Below are positions 38,089-46,328 of a stretch of 64,000 nucleotides of DNA, piece by piece (the stretch's first letter is position 1; each line of letters starts with the position of its first letter). Position numbers and translations under genes: made by a program. The notes under the pieces are model-generated. The model was not told the origin of the DNA and ran no database searches. It saw nothing but the letters and a program-made list of their open reading frames with translations. This DNA is from Coprothermobacter platensis DSM 11748 (GTDB lineage Bacteria > Coprothermobacterota > Coprothermobacteria > Coprothermobacterales > Coprothermobacteraceae): positions 5,163 to 69,162 of the forward strand of contig NZ_KB899040.1 in assembly GCF_000378005.1 (NCBI RefSeq), written 5' to 3'.

Positions 38089-39465
38089 ATGCACATTAAT
38101 AGAGATATGTTTAGGGAGTACGACATAAGGGGCATTGCCGATGATGATTTAACGGAAGAAGCTGCTTACGCTATAGCCAGGGCTTTTGCAAAATATGCTA
38201 CTCAGGAAGGCCAGCGTAATATGTTTGTGGGGGCGGACAATAGAAAAAGTTCACCGAAACTTAGAGAAGCGGTTATTAAGGGTTTAACCGATTCTGGCAT
38301 ACATGTATTTGATTTGGGAACGGTTATTACACCTCTTTTTTACCATGCTTGTGTGACAAAAAATGTTCCTGCTGGTATCATGGTTACCGCAAGCCACAAC
38401 CCACCTCAATACAACGGTTTCAAGTTATTTTTAGGCGAAGGCACGTTATATGGTGATCAAATTCAACACATAGCTGATATGGTGGAACATGATGAATTTG
38501 TAAATAGCAAGGGAGATGTAGAGCCTTATGACCACAGGGAGGAGTACATAACTGACCTGCTGGAACGAATTGGTACCACAATTCCTCTTCATATTGGCAT
38601 CGATTGCGGAAATGGAACTGCTTCGTTGTTTGCTCCAGAGCTTTTTAATCGTGCAGGAGTACAAGTGGAGCCTTTGTATTGCGACTCTGACCCTAACTTT
38701 CCTCATCACCAACCTGATCCAGTAAAAGCGGAGAATATGCAAGATTTACGTAAATTAGTTCTGGATAAACACTTGGATTTTGGTCTGGGCTTCGATGGAG
38801 ATGGCGACCGTATAGGTGTTGTAGATGATAAGGGAAACATACTATTCGGGGATGTGCTCATGGTTTTGTTTTGGCGTGAAGTGTTGAGCAAACGTGATCC
38901 TAAAACGGTGAAAGCCATTGTCGAGGTGAAATGTTCAGAGGCTTTGGTAGAAGAACTGAAGCGGATGGGTGCGGATGTGGTTATGTACAAAACAGGCCAT
39001 AGTTTGATAAAGGCAAAAATGCGAGAGCTGAAGAGTCCATTTGCAGGTGAGATGTCGGGGCACATGTTCTTTGCCGATGAATACTATGGCTTTGATGATG
39101 CTCTGTATTCTGGATTAAGACTTTTGCGACTGGTTAAACAATCTGGTCAGAAACTTTCAGATTTGGTTAGCACTATACCTGTATACCATGCCAGTCCGGA
39201 AATACGTTTAGAGTACAATGACGAGAAGAAATTTCAGCTTGTGGAGTTTGTAAAGAACTACTTCAAAGAAAAAGGATATAAGCTTATCGATGTCGATGGG
39301 GTGCGTGTCTACATAAAGAGTGGCTGGGGATTAGTACGTGCATCAAACACAGGCCCTGAAATTATCGTTCGTTATGAGGCCAAGAATGAAAATGATCTTC
39401 CAGAAATAAGACAAGAGTTGGTAGATGCTTTAGCCGCGGGAGGGTTTTCAGCGAACCTACCATAA
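38089..39465 (+). CDS. Phosphomannomutase/phosphoglucomutase
   Basis: 458 aa, alpha-D-phosphohexomutase family. The phosphoserine loop is VTASHNPPQYNG, the Mg loop GFDGDGDRIG, the sugar loop GEMSGHMFF and the C-terminal phosphate loop ASNTGPEIIVRYEAK. It opens FREYDIRGIADDDL. Interconverts 1- and 6-phosphates of mannose or glucose for cell-wall and exopolysaccharide precursors. GGGAGG site upstream. Confidence 0.95.
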   Translation: MHINRDMFREYDIRGIADDDLTEEAAYAIARAFAKYATQEGQRNMFVGADNRKSSPKLREAVIKGLTDSGIHVFDLGTVITPLFYHACVTKNVPAGIMVTASHNPPQYNGFKLFLGEGTLYGDQIQHIADMVEHDEFVNSKGDVEPYDHREEYITDLLERIGTTIPLHIGIDCGNGTASLFAPELFNRAGVQVEPLYCDSDPNFPHHQPDPVKAENMQDLRKLVLDKHLDFGLGFDGDGDRIGVVDDKGNILFGDVLMVLFWREVLSKRDPKTVKAIVEVKCSEALVEELKRMGADVVMYKTGHSLIKAKMRELKSPFAGEMSGHMFFADEYYGFDDALYSGLRLLRLVKQSGQKLSDLVSTIPVYHASPEIRLEYNDEKKFQLVEFVKNYFKEKGYKLIDVDGVRVYIKSGWGLVRASNTGPEIIVRYEAKNENDLPEIRQELVDALAAGGFSANLP

Positions 39466-39487
39466 AAGTAACCTGCTATGCAACTTT

Positions 39488-39531
39488 GCTCTCTCTTTTT
39501 ATGTATATAAAACAAGAGAGCCATGGGCTCT
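39488..39531 (+). promoter_or_regulatory. Alternative hairpins between the hexomutase and the repeat protein gene
   Basis: GCTCTCT (39488-39494) can pair with AGAGAGC (39515-39521); AGAGCC (39517-39522) can pair with GGCTCT (39526-39531). The two overlap and exclude each other. The second is followed by TTTATAAAAG and may be a weak terminator for the upstream gene, while the first would disrupt it. Confidence 0.4.
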
Positions 39532-39560
39532 TTATAAAAGAAAGGAGGGAGCAAAGGATT

Positions 39561-40475
39561 ATGAAAAAAACCATAGCGTTAGTAGCAGTTATAGCGTTAG
39601 TGGCAATGGCATTACCCGCTGTCACGTTGGCTGCTCAAGGCGGTGAGCCAGCTTGGAGGTTTTGGAACCACACAAAAACCCCTACAGGAGCTTTGACTGC
39701 TACAGCCGTAGCTTCGCCGCAGTTAAACGCCACTGTAAACAAGGCTGTCGCGAATGCGCTCGGTACCAGCACGCAGAACATAGCTAACTTAGAGAAAACT
39801 TATAACGTAAAGTTAGGGCAAATCGTCATTGCTCAGGCCATAGTGAACGCCACTACAAATGTCACATTAAACCAAGCGATTCAGTATATTTCTAATCATA
39901 ATATCGAGCAAACGCTGAACAATTATGGTATTGATAAGGATAAGTTTAGAGATTCTGTCAAATCACTCAGTGAGAAGATCTCTTCAGAGCTTAAGAATCT
40001 TGGTGTGAGTATACCGTGGGCTGGTAATCTGGACAAAATGTTAGGTTTGGGAAAAGATATTGGTAAATTCATGGGAGCAGCTCCTGGCATGCTTACTTCG
40101 ACTAAAGGGTTGGGGCAATTTTCAGCTACGGTCAATAAGGTTGTAGCTGGTGTCATCGGTACGACCACGCAAGCACTGAGCGATTTCGAAAAAGCTTATA
40201 ATGTCGGTCTTGGTGAAATTGTTAGGGCCCAAGCTATTGTGACATCCACAACGGGCGTTACCTTGGATAGCGTGCTCAATTACATGACGAACCATACACT
40301 TATGCAAACATTGAACAACTATGGCGTCACACCTGACAAATTCAATGCTTCATTGCAAACGTTGTCAAATAAGATTATCTCGCAACTTAAAAGTCAGGGT
40401 ATAAATGTTCCAGGTTGGTTGTCGCAAGGACTTCATAACGGTTTAGGAAGACACAGAGGATGCGGTAATTGGTAA
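39561..40475 (+). CDS. Exported protein with two 98-residue repeats, unknown function
   Basis: 304 aa from ATG 39561 with GGAGG upstream; a start 25 codons earlier has no ribosome site and would spoil the signal peptide. Signal peptide MKKTIALVAVIALVAMALPAVTLA. Residues 55-152 and 187-284 are repeats aligned without a gap (offset 132): TVNKAVANALGTSTQNIANL versus TVNKVVAGVIGTTTQALSDF, both with AQAIV and QTLNNYG. Each unit looks all-helical. The linker is Gly/Met-rich, and the tail GLGRHRGCGNW has the only cysteine. No family recognised. A surface or spore-coat-like structural role is possible but unproven. Confidence 0.8.
   Translation: MKKTIALVAVIALVAMALPAVTLAAQGGEPAWRFWNHTKTPTGALTATAVASPQLNATVNKAVANALGTSTQNIANLEKTYNVKLGQIVIAQAIVNATTNVTLNQAIQYISNHNIEQTLNNYGIDKDKFRDSVKSLSEKISSELKNLGVSIPWAGNLDKMLGLGKDIGKFMGAAPGMLTSTKGLGQFSATVNKVVAGVIGTTTQALSDFEKAYNVGLGEIVRAQAIVTSTTGVTLDSVLNYMTNHTLMQTLNNYGVTPDKFNASLQTLSNKIISQLKSQGINVPGWLSQGLHNGLGRHRGCGNW
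39723..40016 (+). repeat. Repeat unit 1 of the exported protein
   Basis: Encodes residues 55-152 (LNATVNK to SIP). About half of its positions are identical or similar to unit 2. Confidence 0.8.
40119..40412 (+). repeat. Repeat unit 2 of the exported protein
   Basis: Encodes residues 187-284 (FSATVNK to NVP), same length as unit 1, with no insertions. Confidence 0.8.
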
Positions 40476-40485
40476 GAGTATAGTG

Positions 40486-40544
40486 AAAGAGTGGAACCGG
40501 AATACATGTCTTGTTAAACGTATTGCGGTTCCACTCTTTTCTTT
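40486..40544. terminator. Bidirectional terminator after the repeat protein and the metal ATPase
   Basis: AAAGAGTGGAACCG (40486-40499) pairs with CGGTTCCACTCTTT (40526-40539), a 14-bp stem, followed by TCTTT. It separates convergent genes. Confidence 0.85.
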
Positions 40545-40551
40545 AAGGTTT

Positions 40552-42504
40552 TTATGCTTTCTTTGTCAGTCTAAAGCTGTTCAAAAGTACTAATAGCGCT
40601 GTGCCTTCATCGGCAACCACGGCCAGCGATAAAGCTACGTAGCCGAGCAAACTTAAGGCAAATACAGCAATCTTTATTCCCAGAGAAAGAACAACATTTG
40701 TTTTCACTGTGCTGTTATAGGCTGTGGAATAAGGACGAAGCATCGTTATGGGCGATAAATTTCCCATCAGCACAAAATCCGATGTCTCCACGACAGTTTT
40801 AATTTGTCTGTCCGGCAAGGCGGCTGATACATATGCTTTAGACAAGGCCACAGCATCGTTCAAGCCATCTCCTACCATGAGGCAATGAGAGTGTTTCTCC
40901 ATATTGTTTATGAAGGATGCTTTTCCTTCAGGAGTCATTTCAGCATAAAACGTGTCTATGCCAACTCTCTGCGCCAGTGATTTTACTTTTTCCTCTCTGT
41001 CTCCACTGAGAATAATTAGGTTGTAACCTTGTTTTTTGAGCGATGTTATCACATTTTTTGCTTCAGGTCTTATCTCTTCTTCTAATTTCAAGTAACCTGC
41101 GTTTTTGCCGTCAATTTTCACATTCAGCACATCTTCCATGACCATTTCTACTTGGTGCCCATCTACTACGCCGGATAACATGTTGCCATTTTGTTTGGTA
41201 ACCGCTTCATGTAAGGTTATACCTTTGTCAGCGGCGTGTCGAACGATCGCTTCTGCCACAGGATGCTTAAAATACGACTCTACAGATGCGACTAAGCTAA
41301 ATTGATAGTCGTCTAAGTTTGAATCAATAATGTTCATGCGCCCTGTGGTTATAGTGCCTGTTTTATCAAACACAATTGTTTCGACTTTTGGCATTTTTTC
41401 CAGTGCGCTTGTATTTCTAACTAATAGGCCGCTGTTTGCCAATGTAGCCACAGCAGCTGATACAGCAGAAGGGGAGGCGAGCAATAAGGAACAAGGACAG
41501 GATATAAGTAATAAAACGGATGTTCGATATATTGCTGTGGAAAACGTATCCCCGATTGCCAGGCCGTAGATAAGAACGGCCACAGCACTTGCAAGAACCA
41601 AAGGAGAATATACAGAAGTAAAACGTTCCATCCATGTTCTAAAGCTGCTTTTTTGACCCAACGTTTGAGCTATTGTTTTTTGCACTTGCGAAAGATTGCT
41701 TTCTTCTACGGGTCTTACGACACGCGCATCGGAAGGCGTTAGCAGCTTAGAACCGGATAAAATGAGCGTTCCTGCAACGCAGTTTATTGGCTCGCTTTCT
41801 CCACTTATAACACTTTCATCGACCACAGCGTCAGAAAGCAGTATGGCATCTACAGGCAATGTATCGCCTGCAGACAGTCTTATTTGGTCTCCTACTTTTA
41901 GTGCTTGCACGCTAACGGTGGCAATAGCATTATCTTTTACTAAAATGGCACTATCAGGAATATCACTCAATAATGTTCTGAGACCTTTTTGCGCATTTTC
42001 CTTTACTGCTTCTTCCAGTAGCTCAGCGATGGCATAAAGATTAAAAACCATGGCAGCTTCCACGTAGGCTCCAGCCACAAAACCACCTATGCTTCCTAAA
42101 AGCATGAGGAGGTTTTCATCGAACACATCTAAGCTCTTTGTGGATATGTTGCCCCAGAGTTCGCGCAGTCGAGGATAGCCATTGATAGCTGAACTTATTA
42201 CCAGTAATGTAAAACCCACAGGAGCGTTGAACTCAAAGGTGATCCAACCAAAAATGAATACTCCAAGCCCTATGAATGTTAATATGCGTTCTTGACGTTC
42301 TTCATGTTCCTCATGGTATATGCCAATCTGCGATAGCAAACGTTTTATTTCCAATAACTTATCTTCTTCTGTATCTACACTGATGATTCCTGATGGGACA
42401 TCGATAACAATTTCTTTAGCCAAATCTTTCTTCTTTATTTCATTCTCTATGTGGACAGCACACCTACTGCATTTAAGCTCATTTGCACGGAGTGTTGCTC
42501 TCAC
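40552..42504 (-). CDS. P1B-type heavy-metal exporting ATPase, probably Zn/Cd
   Basis: 650 aa. An N-terminal HMA domain with CSRC (residues 12-15), actuator loop SGESEP, membrane metal site SCPCSLLLASP (CPC), phosphorylation site DKTGTITTG, and hinge MVGDGLNDAVAL. Pumps metal out at the cost of ATP. Zn/Cd/Pb is favoured over Cu because the gene overlaps, by 4 nt, a repressor with SmtB-type zinc ligands. The HMA domain is compact (about 80 residues), with one CxxC. Confidence 0.92.
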   Translation of the reverse strand: MRATLRANELKCSRCAVHIENEIKKKDLAKEIVIDVPSGIISVDTEEDKLLEIKRLLSQIGIYHEEHEERQERILTFIGLGVFIFGWITFEFNAPVGFTLLVISSAINGYPRLRELWGNISTKSLDVFDENLLMLLGSIGGFVAGAYVEAAMVFNLYAIAELLEEAVKENAQKGLRTLLSDIPDSAILVKDNAIATVSVQALKVGDQIRLSAGDTLPVDAILLSDAVVDESVISGESEPINCVAGTLILSGSKLLTPSDARVVRPVEESNLSQVQKTIAQTLGQKSSFRTWMERFTSVYSPLVLASAVAVLIYGLAIGDTFSTAIYRTSVLLLISCPCSLLLASPSAVSAAVATLANSGLLVRNTSALEKMPKVETIVFDKTGTITTGRMNIIDSNLDDYQFSLVASVESYFKHPVAEAIVRHAADKGITLHEAVTKQNGNMLSGVVDGHQVEMVMEDVLNVKIDGKNAGYLKLEEEIRPEAKNVITSLKKQGYNLIILSGDREEKVKSLAQRVGIDTFYAEMTPEGKASFINNMEKHSHCLMVGDGLNDAVALSKAYVSAALPDRQIKTVVETSDFVLMGNLSPITMLRPYSTAYNSTVKTNVVLSLGIKIAVFALSLLGYVALSLAVVADEGTALLVLLNSFRLTKKA

Positions 42505-42821
42505 GATTCGACCTCCCTTAAGTGACTTATGGCGAGCTCTAAAACAGAGCTAACATGCTCATCATCGAGCTCATATACCCTGTACTTACCGCGACGTTCA
42601 ACTCTTACCACACGACGGCTTCTTAGCAAAGAGAGATGATGAGAGACAGCAGAGGAAGAAAGGCCTGTAACTTTTGCTATATCTGAAACGGGCAGCGATT
42701 CTTTCTGGAGTGCCAGTAGTATCTTGATACGTGACGTGTCACCAAAAATGTCGAAAAAATCTGCCAGGTTGCAAACCAGCAGTTCATCTTTTAATAATTG
42801 CTCATTTGAACGATTGTTCAT
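42501..42821 (-). CDS. ArsR/SmtB-family metal-sensing repressor
   Basis: 106 aa, winged-helix fold: DIAKVTGLSSSAVSHHLSLLRSRRVV is the recognition region, followed by the wing VERRGKYRVYEL. The last helix reads DDEHVSSVLELAISHLRE, giving Asp-x-His, then His eleven residues on, then Glu three further. That matches the alpha-5 zinc ligands of SmtB (D104, H106, H117, E120, recalled from the literature). A Cys near the N-terminus (LLVCNLADFF) may add a second site. It should repress itself and the ATPase when metal is low. Confidence 0.92.
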   Translation of the reverse strand: MNNRSNEQLLKDELLVCNLADFFDIFGDTSRIKILLALQKESLPVSDIAKVTGLSSSAVSHHLSLLRSRRVVRVERRGKYRVYELDDEHVSSVLELAISHLREVES

Positions 42822-42845
42822 ATGTTCATCACCACACTTATTATA
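42807..42845 (-). promoter_or_regulatory. Promoter and SmtB-type operator of the metal-efflux operon
   Basis: The -10 TATAAT is at 42845-42840. TGAA-N6-TTCA (42807-42820; TGAACGATTGTTCA) has perfect 5-bp arms and the spacing of SmtB/ArsR-family operators. It overlaps codons 1-5 of the repressor gene, that is, downstream of the transcription start, so repression would be by blocking elongation. An extra half-site TGAAC lies 2 bp beyond. Confidence 0.7.
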
Positions 42846-42871
42846 CCAGTATGTAGATAGATTATTTCACA

Positions 42872-42906
42872 CAAAACAAAAACGCTGCAAGTTTAAACTT
42901 GCAGCG
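42872..42906 (-). terminator. Intrinsic terminator of the ech-hyp operon
   Basis: Minus strand: CGCTGCAAG, loop TTTAAA, CTTGCAGCG, then TTTTTGTTTTG. A perfect 9-bp stem 24 bp after the hypB stop. Confidence 0.93.
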
Positions 42907-42929
42907 TAAAAACGGTTGCGCTTGTTTAC

Positions 42930-43571
42930 CTAAGGTCTTATTTGGCGAAGCCAATCAATCCATTCCTGCATGCCTTCACCTGTTTTCGCACTGAGCACAA
43001 ACACGCGGCAATCTTGGTTCAGAGAAGCCAAGCCTGACCTGAAGGCATTCATATCAAAATCGATATATGGCAATAGATCAGACTTTGTTACCACTACTGC
43101 TTTTGCTTTGGAAAAAATGAGAGGGTACTTGTACGGTTTGTCGTGCCCTTCGGGAATGCTCAGCACTGCCACTTTGAAATCTTCTCCAATTTCAAATTCT
43201 GCCGGACAAACGAGATTTCCCACATTTTCCACAAATAATAAACCGGGCTTAAGGTCTAAGTTTTTTAAAGCCTGTTTTATCATGTTGGCATCAAGGTGGC
43301 ATTCGCCTTCTGTGTTAATCTGAACGACTTCTACATCTTTCTTCGAAATAGTCTCTGCATCAATGGAAGATGCTATGTCTCCTTCAATTACCTGTATGTT
43401 CAGTTCATCTTTAAGTGCTTCTATGGTCTTGAGTAGAAGTGTGGTTTTGCCACTTCCCGGTGAACCGATTATGTTTATGGCAGTCACTTTGTTCTCTCTG
43501 AACAGCGTTTTGTTTTCTTCTGCTAGTTTGTCGTTTACATCAAGTATGTTCTTTACCAACTTTATTTCCAT
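42930..43571 (-). CDS. hypB: Hydrogenase nickel-incorporation GTPase HypB
   Basis: 213 aa from ATG 43571 with GAGGTG 8 nt upstream. P-loop GSPGSGKTTLL, DxxG-type and NKxD-like (TKSD) elements, and the metal-binding Cys/His of the G domain (EGECHLDAN). It lacks the N-terminal high-affinity nickel motif and the His-rich stretch seen in some HypB proteins. With HypA it loads nickel into the Ech large subunit. It overlaps hypA by 32 nt. hypC, D, E and F are not in the window. Confidence 0.95.
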   Translation of the reverse strand: MEIKLVKNILDVNDKLAEENKTLFRENKVTAINIIGSPGSGKTTLLLKTIEALKDELNIQVIEGDIASSIDAETISKKDVEVVQINTEGECHLDANMIKQALKNLDLKPGLLFVENVGNLVCPAEFEIGEDFKVAVLSIPEGHDKPYKYPLIFSKAKAVVVTKSDLLPYIDFDMNAFRSGLASLNQDCRVFVLSAKTGEGMQEWIDWLRQIRP

Positions 43572-43914
43572 CAAAACTCACCTCAATATGGTCTATATAT
43601 AGTTCTTTCCCTTTGTCTATGAGAACGCCAGGGCTTCCACATTTAGGGCATGTAAATGAGAATGTTTGGCGTTCGAACTCGTACCCACATTTCTTGCACT
43701 TTAGCACAGCGGGTACGTGTGAAAAGGAAAGCTGAGCATTTTCTGCCAACGTATCTTTCTTTATGATATCGAAATAGAAGCGGACACAATCCTCTGCTAT
43801 ACCTGTGAGCTCACCGAGGACAATACTTATCTTATCAACAGAGGATGCGCCAGCTTTTTTTGCTTCTTCTACAGCCATGTCAAGTATGGACTGTGTTACA
43901 GAAAGTTCGTGCAT
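43540..43914 (-). CDS. hypA: Hydrogenase nickel metallochaperone HypA
   Basis: 124 aa. The nickel site is the N-terminal MHEL. A zinc finger is formed by CKKC and CPKC. Acts with HypB in nickel delivery. It starts immediately after the echF stop codon. Confidence 0.96.
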   Translation of the reverse strand: MHELSVTQSILDMAVEEAKKAGASSVDKISIVLGELTGIAEDCVRFYFDIIKKDTLAENAQLSFSHVPAVLKCKKCGYEFERQTFSFTCPKCGSPGVLIDKGKELYIDHIEVSFDGNKVGKEHT

Positions 43915-44343
43915 TTACGCCTCCGCTGATGGGGTACCAGCCTCTGATTCCTTCTTCTCGTTTTCAGGCGCTTTATGATCTGCCTCAGATGGGGCCTTCG
44001 CTTTTGCAACTCTCACAGGTGGTGTCCCTCTATAAGTGCTTATGTCCTTATGATAGGCAGGCTTACGAGGTGTTTCATTCATAGTAATAGCGTGCTTAGC
44101 GCACACACTTACGCAGACACCGCATGCGATGCATTCAAACTGATTTATGTTCCACGTGCCATCGCTGGGGTTCACCGTAAGACAACCTGATGGGCATTCT
44201 CTCATACACCTCATGCAAAAAATGCACTTGTCGATATCGATTTCCACATGCCCTCTGGCACCCTCAAATGGTTCTCTGGGTTTTAGCCTTGTCACAGGGC
44301 CGTGGACCAAGTTTTCCAGAAGCCTTTTACTCATTTTAAGCAT
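43915..44343 (-). CDS. echF: Ech hydrogenase polyferredoxin subunit EchF
   Basis: 142 aa. Two [4Fe-4S] motifs: CIFCMRCMRECP and CIACGVCVSVCA. It corresponds to NuoI and takes electrons from soluble ferredoxin to the EchC cluster. After residue 115 there is a charged Ala/Glu/Lys-rich tail (SEADHKAPENEKKESEAG) of about 25 residues, which I take to be disordered and not part of the core fold. Confidence 0.92.
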   Translation of the reverse strand: MLKMSKRLLENLVHGPVTRLKPREPFEGARGHVEIDIDKCIFCMRCMRECPSGCLTVNPSDGTWNINQFECIACGVCVSVCAKHAITMNETPRKPAYHKDISTYRGTPPVRVAKAKAPSEADHKAPENEKKESEAGTPSAEA

Positions 44344-44355
44344 ATTTGCATAACA

Positions 44356-45441
44356 CTACCTTTCTGTACAACTAATGCATGGGTCAATGGTAAGAACCAA
44401 AACGGGCACGTCAGAAAGCGAACAGCCGGGCAGTATTTTGAACAGGGCTGCTATATTCGCAAACGTGGGAGTCCTAACACGCAGCCTGCTCAGATTTTTC
44501 GTGCCATCAGCTTTTATGTAATAGAGTACTTCTCCACGAGACTGCTCTACTCTGGATATGACTTCTCCCGTAGGGTTGCCTCTCACTTTAACAGCGATGT
44601 CTCCTTCAGGCATTCGTGCAAAGGCTTTTCTTATGAGGTCAATAGATTGGAATAATTCTTTCATACGTACAATCATCCGTGCATAACTGTCCCCAGCGGT
44701 TTCTACTACGGGTTCAAAATCTAAATCTTTGTAAGCTGCGTAACCGGTCATTCTGTGGTCGGAAGCAACCCCGCTAGCTCTTAACATGGGTCCTACCAAG
44801 CCCAACTCACGGGCGTCATCAGCAGAAAGAACACCTACACCTACTGTTCTTTGCTTGACTGTGTAGTCATCCTTCATAACATTATAGATTTCTCTTAGAT
44901 CTTTTTCTATGGCGTCAAGGGACTGCAGAACCCATTTTTGCATTTCTGTGTCAATGTCCCTTCGTACTCCTCCGATGACATTTACAGAAATGATGACTCT
45001 GTTTCCAGCGGTCTTGTCCAGTATATCCATGACTCTTTCTCTGATACGCCATGTTTGCATAAACAGACTTTCATAACCGAAAGAATCCGCTAACAGGCCA
45101 AGCCACAAAAGATGACTGTGCATTCTGTGGAGTTCTGCCCATATCACGCGCAAATACTTTGCACGTTCTGGTATTTCTACGTTCATTAGTTCTTCAATGC
45201 CTTGGCAGTAAGCCATGGCATGCATGCAACTACAAATGCCGCATATACGTTCTACGACGTAGATCATTTGGTTTACATCTTTTGCTTCCACCATTTTTTC
45301 TAAGCCTCTATGAACATACCCTACTGTGGGCAATGCTTCCACAACTTTTTCGTTTTCCACAACGAGTCTAAGATGGATGGGTTCTGGTAATACAGGATGT
45401 TGAGGTCCGAAAGGAATGAAACTTATATTGCTATCAGGCAT
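44356..45441 (-). CDS. echE: Ech [NiFe]-hydrogenase large subunit EchE
   Basis: 361 aa from ATG 45441 (AAGGTGG 5 nt upstream); it overlaps echD by 8 nt. Catalytic subunit. Nickel is bound by two CxxC motifs: RICGICSCMHA near residue 65 and DPCISCTER at the very end. The protein stops three residues after the last cysteine, just where a maturation protease would cut other hydrogenases, so no cleavable tail is encoded. It is homologous to NuoD. Confidence 0.96.
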   Translation of the reverse strand: MPDSNISFIPFGPQHPVLPEPIHLRLVVENEKVVEALPTVGYVHRGLEKMVEAKDVNQMIYVVERICGICSCMHAMAYCQGIEELMNVEIPERAKYLRVIWAELHRMHSHLLWLGLLADSFGYESLFMQTWRIRERVMDILDKTAGNRVIISVNVIGGVRRDIDTEMQKWVLQSLDAIEKDLREIYNVMKDDYTVKQRTVGVGVLSADDARELGLVGPMLRASGVASDHRMTGYAAYKDLDFEPVVETAGDSYARMIVRMKELFQSIDLIRKAFARMPEGDIAVKVRGNPTGEVISRVEQSRGEVLYYIKADGTKNLSRLRVRTPTFANIAALFKILPGCSLSDVPVLVLTIDPCISCTER

Positions 45442-45829
45442 TGTTTCCACCTTCTTTGTTTTCTCCTTGTTCCTTAGCTACGATTTGAATGTGTGCCATA
45501 GGGGAAAGTGGCGAATCTTCTCCAAGAAGAAACTTTCCACCGTAATCTACGACCATACCATCAATTTTTAGACCGAACATGTCTTGCATTTCATTTTCGG
45601 AAAGTACAGCGCAGAAATAAATGGAAGATATGCTTGGAATGGTCTGATTTTTGTCAACTGTTAATCTCAAATTCTCCAACTTAAAGTCTTTGTCGAAATG
45701 GTATAGGATTTCTAACTTATCATCATCTACTTCCATGCAGGTGGTTGTTACCAGCCTATAGCCATTATCATGGTAATTTTTGACTTCGGACAAAAGATTG
45801 TCTAATGTAATTTCTTTTGCTTCGATCAA
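45434..45829 (-). CDS. echD: Ech hydrogenase subunit EchD (NuoC-like)
   Basis: 131 aa. The 30-kDa-subunit-like motif is EMQDMFGLKIDG with preceding TIPSISSIYFCAVLSENE. It is a structural subunit of the hydrophilic arm. Position between echC and echE supports the call. Confidence 0.88.
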   Translation of the reverse strand: MIEAKEITLDNLLSEVKNYHDNGYRLVTTTCMEVDDDKLEILYHFDKDFKLENLRLTVDKNQTIPSISSIYFCAVLSENEMQDMFGLKIDGMVVDYGGKFLLGEDSPLSPMAHIQIVAKEQGENKEGGNNA

Positions 45830-45830
45830 T

Positions 45831-46274
45831 TTATCCCTCCTCTTTAACTACATCTTTTTGGGCAAGCTTATCAATAGCAAGCTTTATTCCATCAATGATT
45901 TGTTCAGGTCTGGCAGGGCAACCCGGTACGTAAACATCTACGGGAAGTACCTTGTCGATGCCTCCAACTACGTTATAGCAGTCTCTGAATATGCCACCTG
46001 TACAGGCACACACGCCCACAGCCACTACAACTTTTGGTTCTGGCATTTGATCATAGATATTCTTTAGAACACTTTTATTTTGCTGATTTACACTACCTGT
46101 CACCACGAGGATGTCTGCTTGCTTCGGATCTCCGACATTAACGATGCCGAATCGTTCTACATCGTACAGTGGAGTAAGGCAGCTTAGCAGCTCAATATCA
46201 CACCCATTACAACTCCCGCAATCATAATGAATGAGCCAAGGCGAACGTTGTCTCGCTTTATCTAGTAAACCCAT
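45831..46274 (-). CDS. echC: Ech hydrogenase small subunit EchC (NuoB-like)
   Basis: 147 aa. Binds the proximal [4Fe-4S] cluster: CGSCNGCDIE, GVCACTGGIF and VPGCPARPE. It passes electrons from EchF to EchE. It is short, as in other group 4 hydrogenases, and has no twin-arginine signal. AAAGGAG site upstream. Confidence 0.95.
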   Translation of the reverse strand: MGLLDKARQRSPWLIHYDCGSCNGCDIELLSCLTPLYDVERFGIVNVGDPKQADILVVTGSVNQQNKSVLKNIYDQMPEPKVVVAVGVCACTGGIFRDCYNVVGGIDKVLPVDVYVPGCPARPEQIIDGIKLAIDKLAQKDVVKEEG

Positions 46275-46328
46275 TGCTTTTTGTCTCCTTTCGGGCTACA
46301 ACAAAACAGCTTACACATTATATATCTG

